NCBI RefSeq assembly: GCF_965227725.1
Contig: NZ_CBDDGH010000005.1
Coordinates: 62,001 to 126,000 of the forward strand
Source of the DNA: Shimia sp965227725
GTDB taxonomy: Bacteria > Pseudomonadota > Alphaproteobacteria > Rhodobacterales > Rhodobacteraceae
DNA: 64,000 nt
Direction of reading: 5' to 3'
The notes under the pieces are model-generated. The model worked only from the letters and a program-made list of their open reading frames with translations. It did not search any database and was not told the DNA's origin. Of this stretch, positions 28,401-34,288 are shown piece after piece. Made by a program: the position numbers and the translations under genes. Position 1 is the first letter of the stretch; each line of letters starts with the position of its first letter.

Positions 28401-31350
28401 CCGCGCTGACGTTGATGGTGGGGTCGCTGCCACCCGCATCATCGTCAAAGATCTCCGCGGAGCCGAGGGAGACATTGGCAACCGGGGCAGGCTTGGTGAA
28501 ATCCAGGGTGAAGAGCTCGGATGGCTCGATCTTGGTGTCGCCAAAGACCGGCACGGTGACCGAGGCGGAGGTCTGCCCGGCAGCAAAGGTGAGGGTGCCG
28601 GAGGTGGCGGCGTAGTCCTCGCCGGCCAGGGCGGAGCCGTCGATTGTGGTGTAATCGACGGTGAAGCTCTCCGGCGCCGGGCGCGACAGGGAGATGTCAA
28701 AGGAGGCCTGCGTCTGGCCGCTGTCCCCTTCGAGCACCACCGGGCGGGAGACAAACAGCGCGAGGTTGTTGCCGGTGCCGTCGTCATCGAGGATCCAGCC
28801 TGTGGTGCGGATCACCGGGGCGTCGCCTGCAAGCGCGGCGCCGCTGGGGTCAAAGAGCTCGAGCACCACGGCTTCATCGGTCTCATCCACCGCATCCGCA
28901 TCGATGCGGTAGCTGACGGTTTTGGAGGTCTCGCCGGGGGCAAATGTGAGGGTGCCTTCCAGGGTGCCGTAGGCATCGGTCTGTCCGGTGCTGGAGCCGC
29001 TGGAGCCAACCCCGCCGGTGCCCGCCAGCAGGCGGAAATCCACGGTGACCTCATCAGCAGAGGGTCCGTCCAGAGAGACGGTCCAGCTCAGGAAGTTGGG
29101 GTCCACGCCGGAGGTGGCTTCAAAATTGGAGGCCGCGCTGACGTTAATGGTGGGGGCGCTGCCGCCCGCATCATCGTCAAAGATCTCCGCAGACCCGAGG
29201 GAGACATTGGCCACCGGGGCGGGCTTGGTGAAGTCCAGGGTGAAGAGCTCGGACGGCTCGATCTTGGTGTCGCCAAAGACCGGCACGGTGACCGAGGCGG
29301 AGGTCTGCCCGGCGGCAAAGGTGAGGGTGCCGGAGGTGGCGGCGTAATCCTCGCCGGCCAGGGCGGAGCCGTCGATTGTGGTGTAATCAACGGTGAAGCT
29401 TTCCGGCGCCGGACGCGACAGGGAGATGTCAAAGGAGGCCTGCGTCTGGCCGCTGTCCCCTTCGAGCACCACCGGGCGGGAGACAAACAGCGCGAGGTTG
29501 TTGCCGGTGCCGTCGTCATCAAGGATCCAGCCTGTGGTGCGGATCACCGGGGCGTCACCTGCGAGCGCGGCGCCGCTGGGGTCAAAGAGCTCGAGCACCA
29601 CGGCTTCGTCGGTCTCATCCACCGCATCCGCATCGATGCGGTAGCTGACGGTTTTTGAGGTCTCGCCGGGGGCAAAGGTGAGGGTGCCTTCCAGGGTGCC
29701 GTAGGCATCGGTCTGCCCGGTGCTTGAGCCGCTGGAGCCGACCCCGCCGGTGCCCGCCAGCAGGCGGAAATCCACGGTGACCTCATTGGCCGAGGGCCCG
29801 TCCAGAGAGACGGTCCAGCTCAGGAAGTTGGGGTCCACGCCGGAGGTGGCTTCAAAATTGGAGGCCGCGCTGACGTTGATGGTGGGGTCGCTGCCACCCG
29901 CATCATCGTCAAAGATCTCCGCGGAGCCGAGGGAGACATTGGCAACCGGGGCAGGCTTGGTGAAATCCAGGGTGAAGAGCTCGGATGGCTCGATCTTGGT
30001 GTCGCCAAAGACCGGCACGGTGACCGAGGCGGAGGTCTGCCCGGCAGCAAAGGTGAGGGTGCCGGAGGTGGCGGCGTAGTCCTCGCCGGCCAGGGCGGAG
30101 CCGTCGATTGTGGTGTAATCGACGGTGAAGCTCTCCGGCGCCGGGCGCGACAGGGAGATGTCAAAGGAGGCCTGCGTCTGGCCGCTGTCCCCTTCGAGCA
30201 CCACCGGGCGGGAGACAAACAGCGCGAGGTTGTTGCCGGTGCCGTCGTCATCGAGGATCCAGCCTGTGGTGCGGATCACCGGGGCGTCGCCTGCAAGCGC
30301 GGCGCCGCTGGGGTCAAAGAGCTCGAGCACCACGGCTTCATCGGTCTCATCCACCGCATCCGCATCGATGCGGTAGCTGACGGTTTTGGAGGTCTCGCCG
30401 GGGGCAAATGTGAGGGTGCCTTCCAGGGTGCCGTAGGCATCGGTCTGTCCGGTGCTGGAGCCGCTGGAGCCAACCCCGCCGGTGCCCGCCAGCAGGCGGA
30501 AATCCACGGTGACCTCATCAGCAGAGGGTCCGTCCAGAGAGACGGTCCAGCTCAGGAAGTTGGGGTCCACGCCGGAGGTGGCTTCAAAATTGGAGGCCGC
30601 GCTGACGTTAATGGTGGGGGCGCTGCCGCCCGCATCATCGTCAAAGATCTCCGCAGACCCGAGGGAGACATTGGCCACCGGGGCGGGCTTGGTGAAGTCC
30701 AGGGTGAAGAGCTCGGACGGCTCGATCTTGGTGTCGCCAAAGACCGGCACGGTGACCGAGGCGGAGGTCTGCCCGACGGCAAAGGTGAGGGTGCCGGAGG
30801 TGGCGGCGTAATCCTCACCGGCCAGCGCGGAGCCGTCGATTGTGGTGTAATCAACGGTGAAGCTTTCCGGCGCCGGGCGCGACAGGGAGATGTCAAAGGA
30901 GGCCTGCGTCTGGCCGCTGTCCCCTTCGAGCACCACCGGGCGGGAGACAAACAGCGCGAGGTTGTTGCCGGTGCCGTCGTCATCAAGGATCCAGCCTGTG
31001 GTGCGGATCACCGGGGCGTCACCTGCGAGCGCGGCGCCGCTGGGGTCAAAGAGCTCGAGCACCACGGCTTCATCGGTCTCATCCACCGCATCCGCATCGA
31101 TGCGGTAGCTGACGGTTTTTGAGGTCTCGCCGGGGGCAAATGTGAGGGTGCCTTCCAGGGAGCCGTAGGCATCGGTCTGCCCGGTGCTGGAGCCGCTGGA
31201 ACCAACCCCGCCGGTGCCCGCCAGCAGGCGGAAATCCACGGTGACCTCATCAGCAGAGGGCCCGTCCAGAGAGACAGTCCAATTTAGAAAATTAGGATCA
31301 ACACCAGATGTTTCCTCAAGGTTGGAAACAGCTTCAACCGAAATAAACAT
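22420..31350 (-). CDS. Giant Calx-beta / cadherin-like repeat adhesin, N-terminal 2,976 residues
   Basis: An acidic extracellular protein with no signal peptide, as usual for type I-secreted adhesins. Residues 1-about 1460 hold twelve Calx-beta domains as six pairs of about 244 residues (starts like VSAASNFEATSGVDPNFLSW, and NLALFVSRPVVLEGDSG). A stretch of cadherin-like/VCBS domains follows (VLGNDADVDGDTLTVS, DGNGGTDTATVT), interrupted at about residues 1660-1850 by a unique beta domain (TLTFDEFNAQDTLSGTEFDG). Three and a part copies of a 305-residue VCBS unit then lead to the frame end. Many Asp and DxDGD motifs suggest calcium binding. The stop at 22420-22422 comes just after the run of nine G on the coding strand; the natural protein is probably about 3,500 residues. 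No secretion genes lie nearby. Function: attachment or matrix scaffold (inference). Confidence 0.85.
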   Translation of the reverse strand: MFISVEAVSNLEETSGVDPNFLNWTVSLDGPSADEVTVDFRLLAGTGGVGSSGSSTGQTDAYGSLEGTLTFAPGETSKTVSYRIDADAVDETDEAVVLELFDPSGAALAGDAPVIRTTGWILDDDGTGNNLALFVSRPVVLEGDSGQTQASFDISLSRPAPESFTVDYTTIDGSALAGEDYAATSGTLTFAVGQTSASVTVPVFGDTKIEPSELFTLDFTKPAPVANVSLGSAEIFDDDAGGSAPTINVSAASNFEATSGVDPNFLSWTVSLDGPSADEVTVDFRLLAGTGGVGSSGSSTGQTDAYGTLEGTLTFAPGETSKTVSYRIDADAVDETDEAVVLELFDPSGAALAGDAPVIRTTGWILDDDGTGNNLALFVSRPVVLEGDSGQTQASFDISLSRPAPESFTVDYTTIDGSALAGEDYAATSGTLTFAAGQTSASVTVPVFGDTKIEPSELFTLDFTKPAPVANVSLGSAEIFDDDAGGSDPTINVSAASNFEATSGVDPNFLSWTVSLDGPSANEVTVDFRLLAGTGGVGSSGSSTGQTDAYGTLEGTLTFAPGETSKTVSYRIDADAVDETDEAVVLELFDPSGAALAGDAPVIRTTGWILDDDGTGNNLALFVSRPVVLEGDSGQTQASFDISLSRPAPESFTVDYTTIDGSALAGEDYAATSGTLTFAAGQTSASVTVPVFGDTKIEPSELFTLDFTKPAPVANVSLGSAEIFDDDAGGSAPTINVSAASNFEATSGVDPNFLSWTVSLDGPSADEVTVDFRLLAGTGGVGSSGSSTGQTDAYGTLEGTLTFAPGETSKTVSYRIDADAVDETDEAVVLELFDPSGAALAGDAPVIRTTGWILDDDGTGNNLALFVSRPVVLEGDSGQTQASFDISLSRPAPESFTVDYTTIDGSALAGEDYAATSGTLTFAAGQTSASVTVPVFGDTKIEPSELFTLDFTKPAPVANVSLGSAEIFDDDAGGSDPTINVSAASNFEATSGVDPNFLSWTVSLDGPSANEVTVDFRLLAGTGGVGSSGSSNGQTDAYGTLEGTLTFAPGETSKTVSYRIDADAVDETDEAVVLELFDPSGAALAGDAPVIRTTGWILDDDGTGNNLALFVSRPVVLEGDSGQTQASFDISLSRPAPESFTVDYTTIDGSALAGEDYAATSGTLTFAAGQTSASVTVPVFGDTKVEPSELFTLDFTKPAPVANVSLGSAEIFDDDAGGSAPTINVSAASNFEATSGVDPNFLSWTVSLDGPSADEVTVDFRLLAGTGGVGSSGSSTGQTDAYGTLEGTLTFAPGETSKTVSYRIDADAVDETDEAVVLELFDPSGAALAGDAPVIRTTGWILDDDGTGNNLALFVSSPEVIENLPGGAIAVFDISLSRPADKDLSFAFQTNADTATANADYAPQTGVISFTEGQTRAFVSVPIVADLIDELDETFTLAITPTADLASGNAGTVGTATIIENGPPPPEPPVAAPITASFGEDETGRLVDLLDPAFVSDPNGDDLDVENVQITTEDGRTVGNSVNPETGLLVLGDGQFEDLAQGETFDISVSYDVADGGDSVGNSATITITGANDDPLATNDTAQTGTGAAVELDVLGNDADIDGDALTVSEVGNANNGTTELTPDGSIRYTPNDGFTGTDSFTYTVSDGKGGTDTATVSVEVGDQQAFRDFAEFQMNIGNATTLTFDEFNAQDTLSGTEFDGVTIVARDINVIDPTSLGLVTGSVNVNSAPNGISASIFQTSSSAIGFDNGDDNFEIVFDEPAEVAGLWIGNLGASHNDPTTPTTIQFLSASGIVLFEDTVTQASDGIIGSGANNRIFCGLSSDVPIARIVVLNAGGDGDGIILDDIVFGDANLAPTSNDDSGAGFETNEDTGFVTASVLGNDADVDGDTLTVSALDTTGTLGAVTNNGDGTFDYDPNGAFESLGVGDSTTDSFTYTVSDGNGGTDTATVTISVTGVNDAPVAADDSASTGAAAAIDIAVRDNDSDVEGDTLTISEVGDAANGTTEINSDGTIRYTPNDGFSGSDSFTYTIDDGNGGTDTATVTVTVAPDPQQPPQVAAITAGFGEDETGRMVDLLDPAFVSDPNGDPLTVENVLITTEDGRVLGTSLDPNSGKLTLDDGQFEDLAQDESFEVTVAYDVSDGSDSTANTATLTITGANDQPVATDDSGAGFETDEDTGFVTASVLGNDADVDGDTLTVSGLDTTGTLGAVTNNDDGTFDYDPNGAFESLGAGDSTTDSFTYTVSDGNGGTDTATVTISVTGVNDAPVAADDSASTGAAAAIDIAVRDNDSDVEGDTLTISEVGDAANGTTEINSDGTIRYTPNDGFSGSDSFTYTIDDGNGGTDTATVTVTVAPDPQQPPQVAAITAGFGEDETGRMVDLLDPAFVSDPNGDPLTVENVLITTEDGRVLGTSLDPNSGKLTLDDGQFEDLAQDESFEVTVAYDVSDGSDSTANTATLTITGANDQPVATDDSGAGFETDEDTGFVTASVLGNDADVDGDTLTVSALDTTGTLGAVTNNGDGTFDYDPNGAFESLGVGDSTTDSFTYTVSDGNGGTDTATVTISVTGVNDAPVAADDSASTGAAAAIDIAVRDNDSDVEGDTLTISEVGDAANGTTEINSDGTIRYTPNDGFSGSDSFTYTIDDGNDGSGTATVTVTVAPDPQQPPQVAAITSGFGEDETGRMVDLLDPAFVSDPNGDPLTVENVLITTEDGRVLGTSLDPNSGKLTLDDGQFEDLAQDESFEVTVAYDVSDGSDSTANTATLTITGANDQPVANDDSGAGFETDEDTGFVTASVLGNDADVDGDTLTVSGLDTTGTLGAVTNNDDGTFDYDPNGAFESLGAGDSTTDSFTYTVSDGNGGTDTATVTISVTGVNDAPVAADDSASTGAAAAIDIAVRDNDSDVEGDTLTISEVGDAANGTTEINSDGTIRYTPNDGFSGSDSFTYTIDDGNGGTDTATVTVTVQPPSSGGGINRALAV
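22444..22452. other. C9 homopolymer at the frameshift point of the adhesin gene
   Basis: Nine consecutive C on the plus strand (G9 in the gene). With eight, the frame runs on into the downstream fragment 20802-22367; with nine, translation ends about 10 codons later (after GINRALAV). Long G/C runs are slippage-prone, so this can be an on/off switch, or a base-calling error. Confidence 0.8.
22470..25760 (-). repeat. 915-bp tandem repeats encoding VCBS/cadherin-like units
   Basis: A 915-bp (305-codon) unit is repeated nearly exactly, with equivalent points at about 22571, 23486, 24401 and 25316. The two middle copies encode identical segments over several hundred bases. Single-base differences such as GDGT versus DDGT and GNGGTD versus GNDGSG mark the copies. 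Confidence 0.85.
27310..31330 (-). repeat. 732-bp tandem repeats in an alternating A/B pattern (Calx-beta pairs)
   Basis: A 732-bp unit (two Calx-beta domains) is repeated with equivalent points at about 27524, 28256, 28988, 29720, 30452 and 31184. Two subtypes alternate: one linker reads GGSAPTIN with SADEV, the other GGSDPTIN with SANEV. Copies 1,464 bp apart are closer to each other than to their direct neighbours, so the array grew by duplicating a two-unit block. Confidence 0.85.
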
Positions 31351-31750
31351 TTCGAAATACCCTGAAATACAAATTAACCAAAACTAAGCTGAAGGTTGTG
31401 GTGAGGTTGCCGTATCGTCAAGGGGGTGTTTTTTGGTGGGTGGGTAGCTGTTTGATTTTAATGAAATATTAATAAATGACCGAGAGGTGTGGCTAATTGA
31501 TTGGCAGTCAAATGTTGAAATTACAGGCAAATTCGTTGAGGGGCTTTTGATGAATGGCAATAGTTTCAATAGCTAAAAGAGTTTTCTTTTTGAGAATCAC
31601 ATCGCTTGTTTCCATTAGATTGATCCCTTTCGGTGTCTTCTTTTCTCCAATTCGAAAATTGCAGAATTAACCAATTCGTTAAAGCACGAAGGGCCGCAGA
31701 TCGCCTGCGGCCCTTTCTGTGGGCAGTTTGTCTTAACCCGTCTGCAAATC
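31351..31750. other. AT-rich non-coding region upstream of the adhesin gene
   Basis: No gene is seen. The part next to the adhesin (31351-31680) is AT-rich and should hold its promoter, read to the left. The far end has the G/C hairpin at 31689-31715. Confidence 0.55.
31689..31715 (-). terminator. Hairpin terminator of the small membrane protein gene
   Basis: AAGGGCCGCAG (31689-31699), loop ATCGC, CTGCGGCCCTT (31705-31715): perfect 11-bp stem, 35 bp past the stop of the minus-strand gene at 31751. The T-run is weak on both strands. Confidence 0.7.
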
Positions 31751-32119
31751 TCAGGCGGTTGCGGTTTGTTCGTCGGATTGATGCAGACCGACCACCAGCA
31801 GAACGGTCAGGCCGAGGATGGTGTAGTACCAGAACTCAAGGCCGGTGAAGCCGAGCAGCATGGGGGCGGCGACAAAGACCACGCCGACGAGGCCGTCGAC
31901 GGCGAGGTGTACGCTGTAGGGCAGCACGCGGATCAGGCCGAGGTGGTGGTCGGTCAGCACGGTCAGAAGAAATGCGGCGATGCCGGTCAGGACCGAAAGC
32001 CAGAAGGCCAGCGGGGCGGTCTCGCCCAAGCCAAACAGAAACGGCATGGCGATCAGGCCGAAAGCCACAGGGTAGTCGAGATATGCATGGATGTTTTTGG
32101 TGATGAAGCGTGGAAACAT
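31751..32119 (-). CDS. Small four-helix membrane protein, SPW-repeat-like
   Basis: A 122-residue protein with about four hydrophobic helices (YPVAFGLIAMPFLFGL, FWLSVLTGIAAFLLTVL, LAVDGLVGVVFVAAPMLLGF, YYTILGLTVLLVVGLH) and a conserved acidic/His loop (TDHHLGLIRVLPY). The layout and length match SPW-repeat inner-membrane proteins, whose role is unknown. It lies downstream of the AraC regulator on the same strand after a gap of about 110 bp, and is followed by a clear hairpin. The terminal DEQTATA tail is soluble. Confidence 0.7.
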   Translation of the reverse strand: MFPRFITKNIHAYLDYPVAFGLIAMPFLFGLGETAPLAFWLSVLTGIAAFLLTVLTDHHLGLIRVLPYSVHLAVDGLVGVVFVAAPMLLGFTGLEFWYYTILGLTVLLVVGLHQSDEQTATA

Positions 32120-32230
32120 GGGTATGTCTTTCTCTCTTTTTGGCGCTGATCATCAGCGGCGATAGGGAGAGGTTAGACGCAGGTTTCAGCCTCATGAATG
32201 CTCGGAAGTTCGTCTGTATGTGCAGATCGT

Positions 32231-33187
32231 TCAAACATGCGAATGATCTGCTCTTTCGGTCCGGCGGAACTCGGCCGGGGTGACACCGATCTCTTTTTTG
32301 AAGGCGCGGGTGAAGGCTGAGTCTGAGGCATAGCCTGCGCTTTCGGCGGCGTCGGTCAGTGAGGCGTCGCCCTGTTTGAGCACGTTTTTGGCAATTTCCA
32401 TGCGCCAGCCGGTGACATACTCCATGGGCGGCATCTGCATCTGTTCGCGAAATTGCACGGCAAAGCCGGTGCGGGACATGCCTGCGGCGTGAGCGAGTGT
32501 CTCCACCGTCCAGCTGTCAGCGGGGGCTTTGTGGAACGCATCCAGCGCCTTGCTCAGATGCTTGTCGGAAAAGCCACCCAGCGCGGAGTCCTGCGCGGCA
32601 TCGCTTTCAAGATAGCTGCGCACGGCTTGCGCCAGAATGGCCTCCGACATTTTGAGGGCAATCAGATCGCCGCCCATTTTGTGTCCGCCGGCTTCCTCGC
32701 CAATCACCCGCAGGGTGGCCTCCATAAACCGCCCGGCGGTTTCGCCATAGTTTGTGAGGTGAATGTAGGGGGGCAGCCGCTCCATCAGGATGTGGCGGGA
32801 TTTGGGATCAAAGGCGAAGTGGCCGCAGATCAGCTGGGTTTCGCTTTGCGGCTCCTCGCCGCCGTAGACCAGCACGCCTGATCCATCAAAGCCGGAGCGC
32901 TCCAGCACCGTATCGAGCGGCATGACCGTGTGCTCGGGATCGTGCCCGCAGTAGAGATCATGTGACGCGCCATGGGGGATGATGACCAGATCCCCCTGGT
33001 TAAGCGCGATGGGCTCCGCGACACCGTTGACCCGCACGAGACAGGCGCCGCGATGGGCAAAGTGAAACCGGGCCACGTTTTCATAGCTCGGCACGGCCAC
33101 GCCCCAAGGCTTGGTGAAGGAGGTGCGGAAGTAGAGCGTACCGCGCATGGAGAGTTTGTTGAGGATGTCACTGAGCAGATCAAGCAT
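32231..33187 (-). CDS. AraC-family transcriptional regulator (cupin-type sensor domain)
   Basis: A 318-residue regulator. Residues about 15-190 form a cupin-like sensor (FHFAHRGACLVRVNG, LNQGDLVIIPHGASHDL, RHILMERLPPYIHL). Residues about 215-315 are two helix-turn-helix motifs of the AraC type (WTVETLAHAAGMSRTGFAVQFRE, then LTDAAESAGYASDSAFTRAFKKEIG). The coding frame is open further upstream, but that part lies antisense to the neighbouring DUF4142 gene; the ATG at 33187 gives the family-typical N-terminus MLDLLSDILN. It is divergent from the DUF4142 gene across a 138-bp gap, so it may regulate that gene or the small membrane protein downstream. Confidence 0.88.
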   Translation of the reverse strand: MLDLLSDILNKLSMRGTLYFRTSFTKPWGVAVPSYENVARFHFAHRGACLVRVNGVAEPIALNQGDLVIIPHGASHDLYCGHDPEHTVMPLDTVLERSGFDGSGVLVYGGEEPQSETQLICGHFAFDPKSRHILMERLPPYIHLTNYGETAGRFMEATLRVIGEEAGGHKMGGDLIALKMSEAILAQAVRSYLESDAAQDSALGGFSDKHLSKALDAFHKAPADSWTVETLAHAAGMSRTGFAVQFREQMQMPPMEYVTGWRMEIAKNVLKQGDASLTDAAESAGYASDSAFTRAFKKEIGVTPAEFRRTERADHSHV

Positions 33188-33325
33188 GTGTCCACCATAG
33201 CGGTGCCAGCGCTTCTGTACAGACAACTGAACGATCTGCATGAAACTTAGGACGTTCAAGCATATATCGCGCAGCTTGCTTCCGATTACTCCTGTTTTAT
33301 CGCAACACCCTATGGAGTTCTCAAG

Positions 33326-33850
33326 ATGAAGAAACTGATTTCCGCACTCGCCGTGGCGCTGGCCATGACTGGGGTTCAAGCCGCTGCGCAGGACGTTGCC
33401 GAGATGAGCGACCTGGAATATGCGCATATTGCCTATACGGCGGACAACATCGACATTCGCTATGCCCATCTGGCGTTGGCCCTGTCGACCAACCCTGAGA
33501 TCCACGAATTTGCAAACACCATGATCCGCGACCATACGGCGGTGAACGAAGCTGCGCTGGGGCTGCTGGACAAGCTTGGTGCAACGGCGCAGGACAATGC
33601 CTTCAGCCAGACCTTGAATGCCAATGCCGAAGAGATCATCGCCGGCTTTGTGAAGCTGCGCGGGGCGGAGTTTGATGCGGCTTATGCGGCCAATGAGCTG
33701 GCCTACCACAAGGCGGTGAACGAGCTGGTGGAGAACACCATGATCCCCAATATCGACAATGCCGAAGTGAAGGCGCTGTTTGAGCAGGGGCTTGAGATCT
33801 TCAAGGCGCATGAGGTGCATGCGGAGATGATGGTGAAGGCGCTGCAGTGA
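33326..33850 (+). CDS. DUF4142 (ferritin-like helical) exported protein
   Basis: A 174-residue protein with a signal peptide (MKKLISALAVALAMTGVQA). The mature part matches the DUF4142 pattern: helices with NIDIRYAHLALALSTNPEIHEFANTMIRDHTAVNEAA and a C-terminal NELAYHKAVNELVENTMIPNIDNAEVKALFE. Such proteins are predicted to be periplasmic four-helix bundles and are often near stress or copper genes; their activity is unknown. The stop overlaps the cupredoxin start (TGATG), so the two proteins are probably produced together. Confidence 0.85.
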   Translation: MKKLISALAVALAMTGVQAAAQDVAEMSDLEYAHIAYTADNIDIRYAHLALALSTNPEIHEFANTMIRDHTAVNEAALGLLDKLGATAQDNAFSQTLNANAEEIIAGFVKLRGAEFDAAYAANELAYHKAVNELVENTMIPNIDNAEVKALFEQGLEIFKAHEVHAEMMVKALQ

Positions 33851-34197
33851 TGGGACGTGCGTTGTCACGCCGCGCCTTGATGGGAGGAGCGGTCGCGTCA
33901 GCGGCCGCTCTGACGTTTCTGCGCGCAAAGACCACGGCGGCCAAACCCATGGTCCATGAGGTGCGGATCACCTCCTTTACCTTTGAGCCGGAGCATCTGG
34001 AGGTGTCGGTGGGCGACATCATCCGCTGGACCAACGAAGATTTGGCACCGCATACGGCAACCGCGCTGGAGTTTGGCTGGGACACCGCCGAAATCGAGAA
34101 AGGCGCATCCGCAGAGGTGACCGTGACGGAGGGGATGGAGACCGATTATTTTTGCGTCTTTCATCCGCATATGACCGGAACGCTTTCAATTTCCTGA
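33850..34197 (+). CDS. Tat-exported cupredoxin (plastocyanin/amicyanin-like)
   Basis: A 115-residue blue-copper protein. The N-terminus has a twin-arginine signal (LSRRALMGGAVASAAALTFL). The mature domain is a short cupredoxin with the copper ligands visible: His in LAPHTATALEF, and Cys-His-Met in YFCVFHPHMTGTL. It probably carries electrons or copper in the periplasm. It overlaps the DUF4142 gene by one base and is closed by a strong hairpin. Confidence 0.9.
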   Translation: MGRALSRRALMGGAVASAAALTFLRAKTTAAKPMVHEVRITSFTFEPEHLEVSVGDIIRWTNEDLAPHTATALEFGWDTAEIEKGASAEVTVTEGMETDYFCVFHPHMTGTLSIS

Positions 34198-34232
34198 TCC
34201 GCTGCCAAGGCGCTGGTCTGAGGCGCAAAAGA

Positions 34233-34267
34233 AAACCCGCGCCGAAGGAGGTCTCCGACGCGGGTTT
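34233..34267. terminator. Bidirectional terminator between cupredoxin and iorB genes
   Basis: AAACCCGCG (34233-34241) and CGCGGGTTT (34259-34267) form a perfect 9-bp stem with T-rich flanks on the plus side (GCTTTTCG) and A-rich flanks on the other. It serves both converging genes. Confidence 0.88.
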
Positions 34268-34288
34268 GCTTTTCGTTTCAGACCCTTA

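Noticed and set aside
22450..31350. Possible CRISPR array or satellite DNA
   Set aside because: The repeats are 732 and 915 bp, in frame, and encode known extracellular domains.
11405..31350. RTX calcium-binding nonapeptides in the giant proteins
   Set aside because: No GGxGxDxxx strings were seen; acidic motifs belong to cadherin-like and Calx-beta domains.
33188..33928. N-terminal extension of the AraC gene at 32231-33187
   Set aside because: The extension is antisense to the DUF4142 gene, and the family-typical start lies at 33187.
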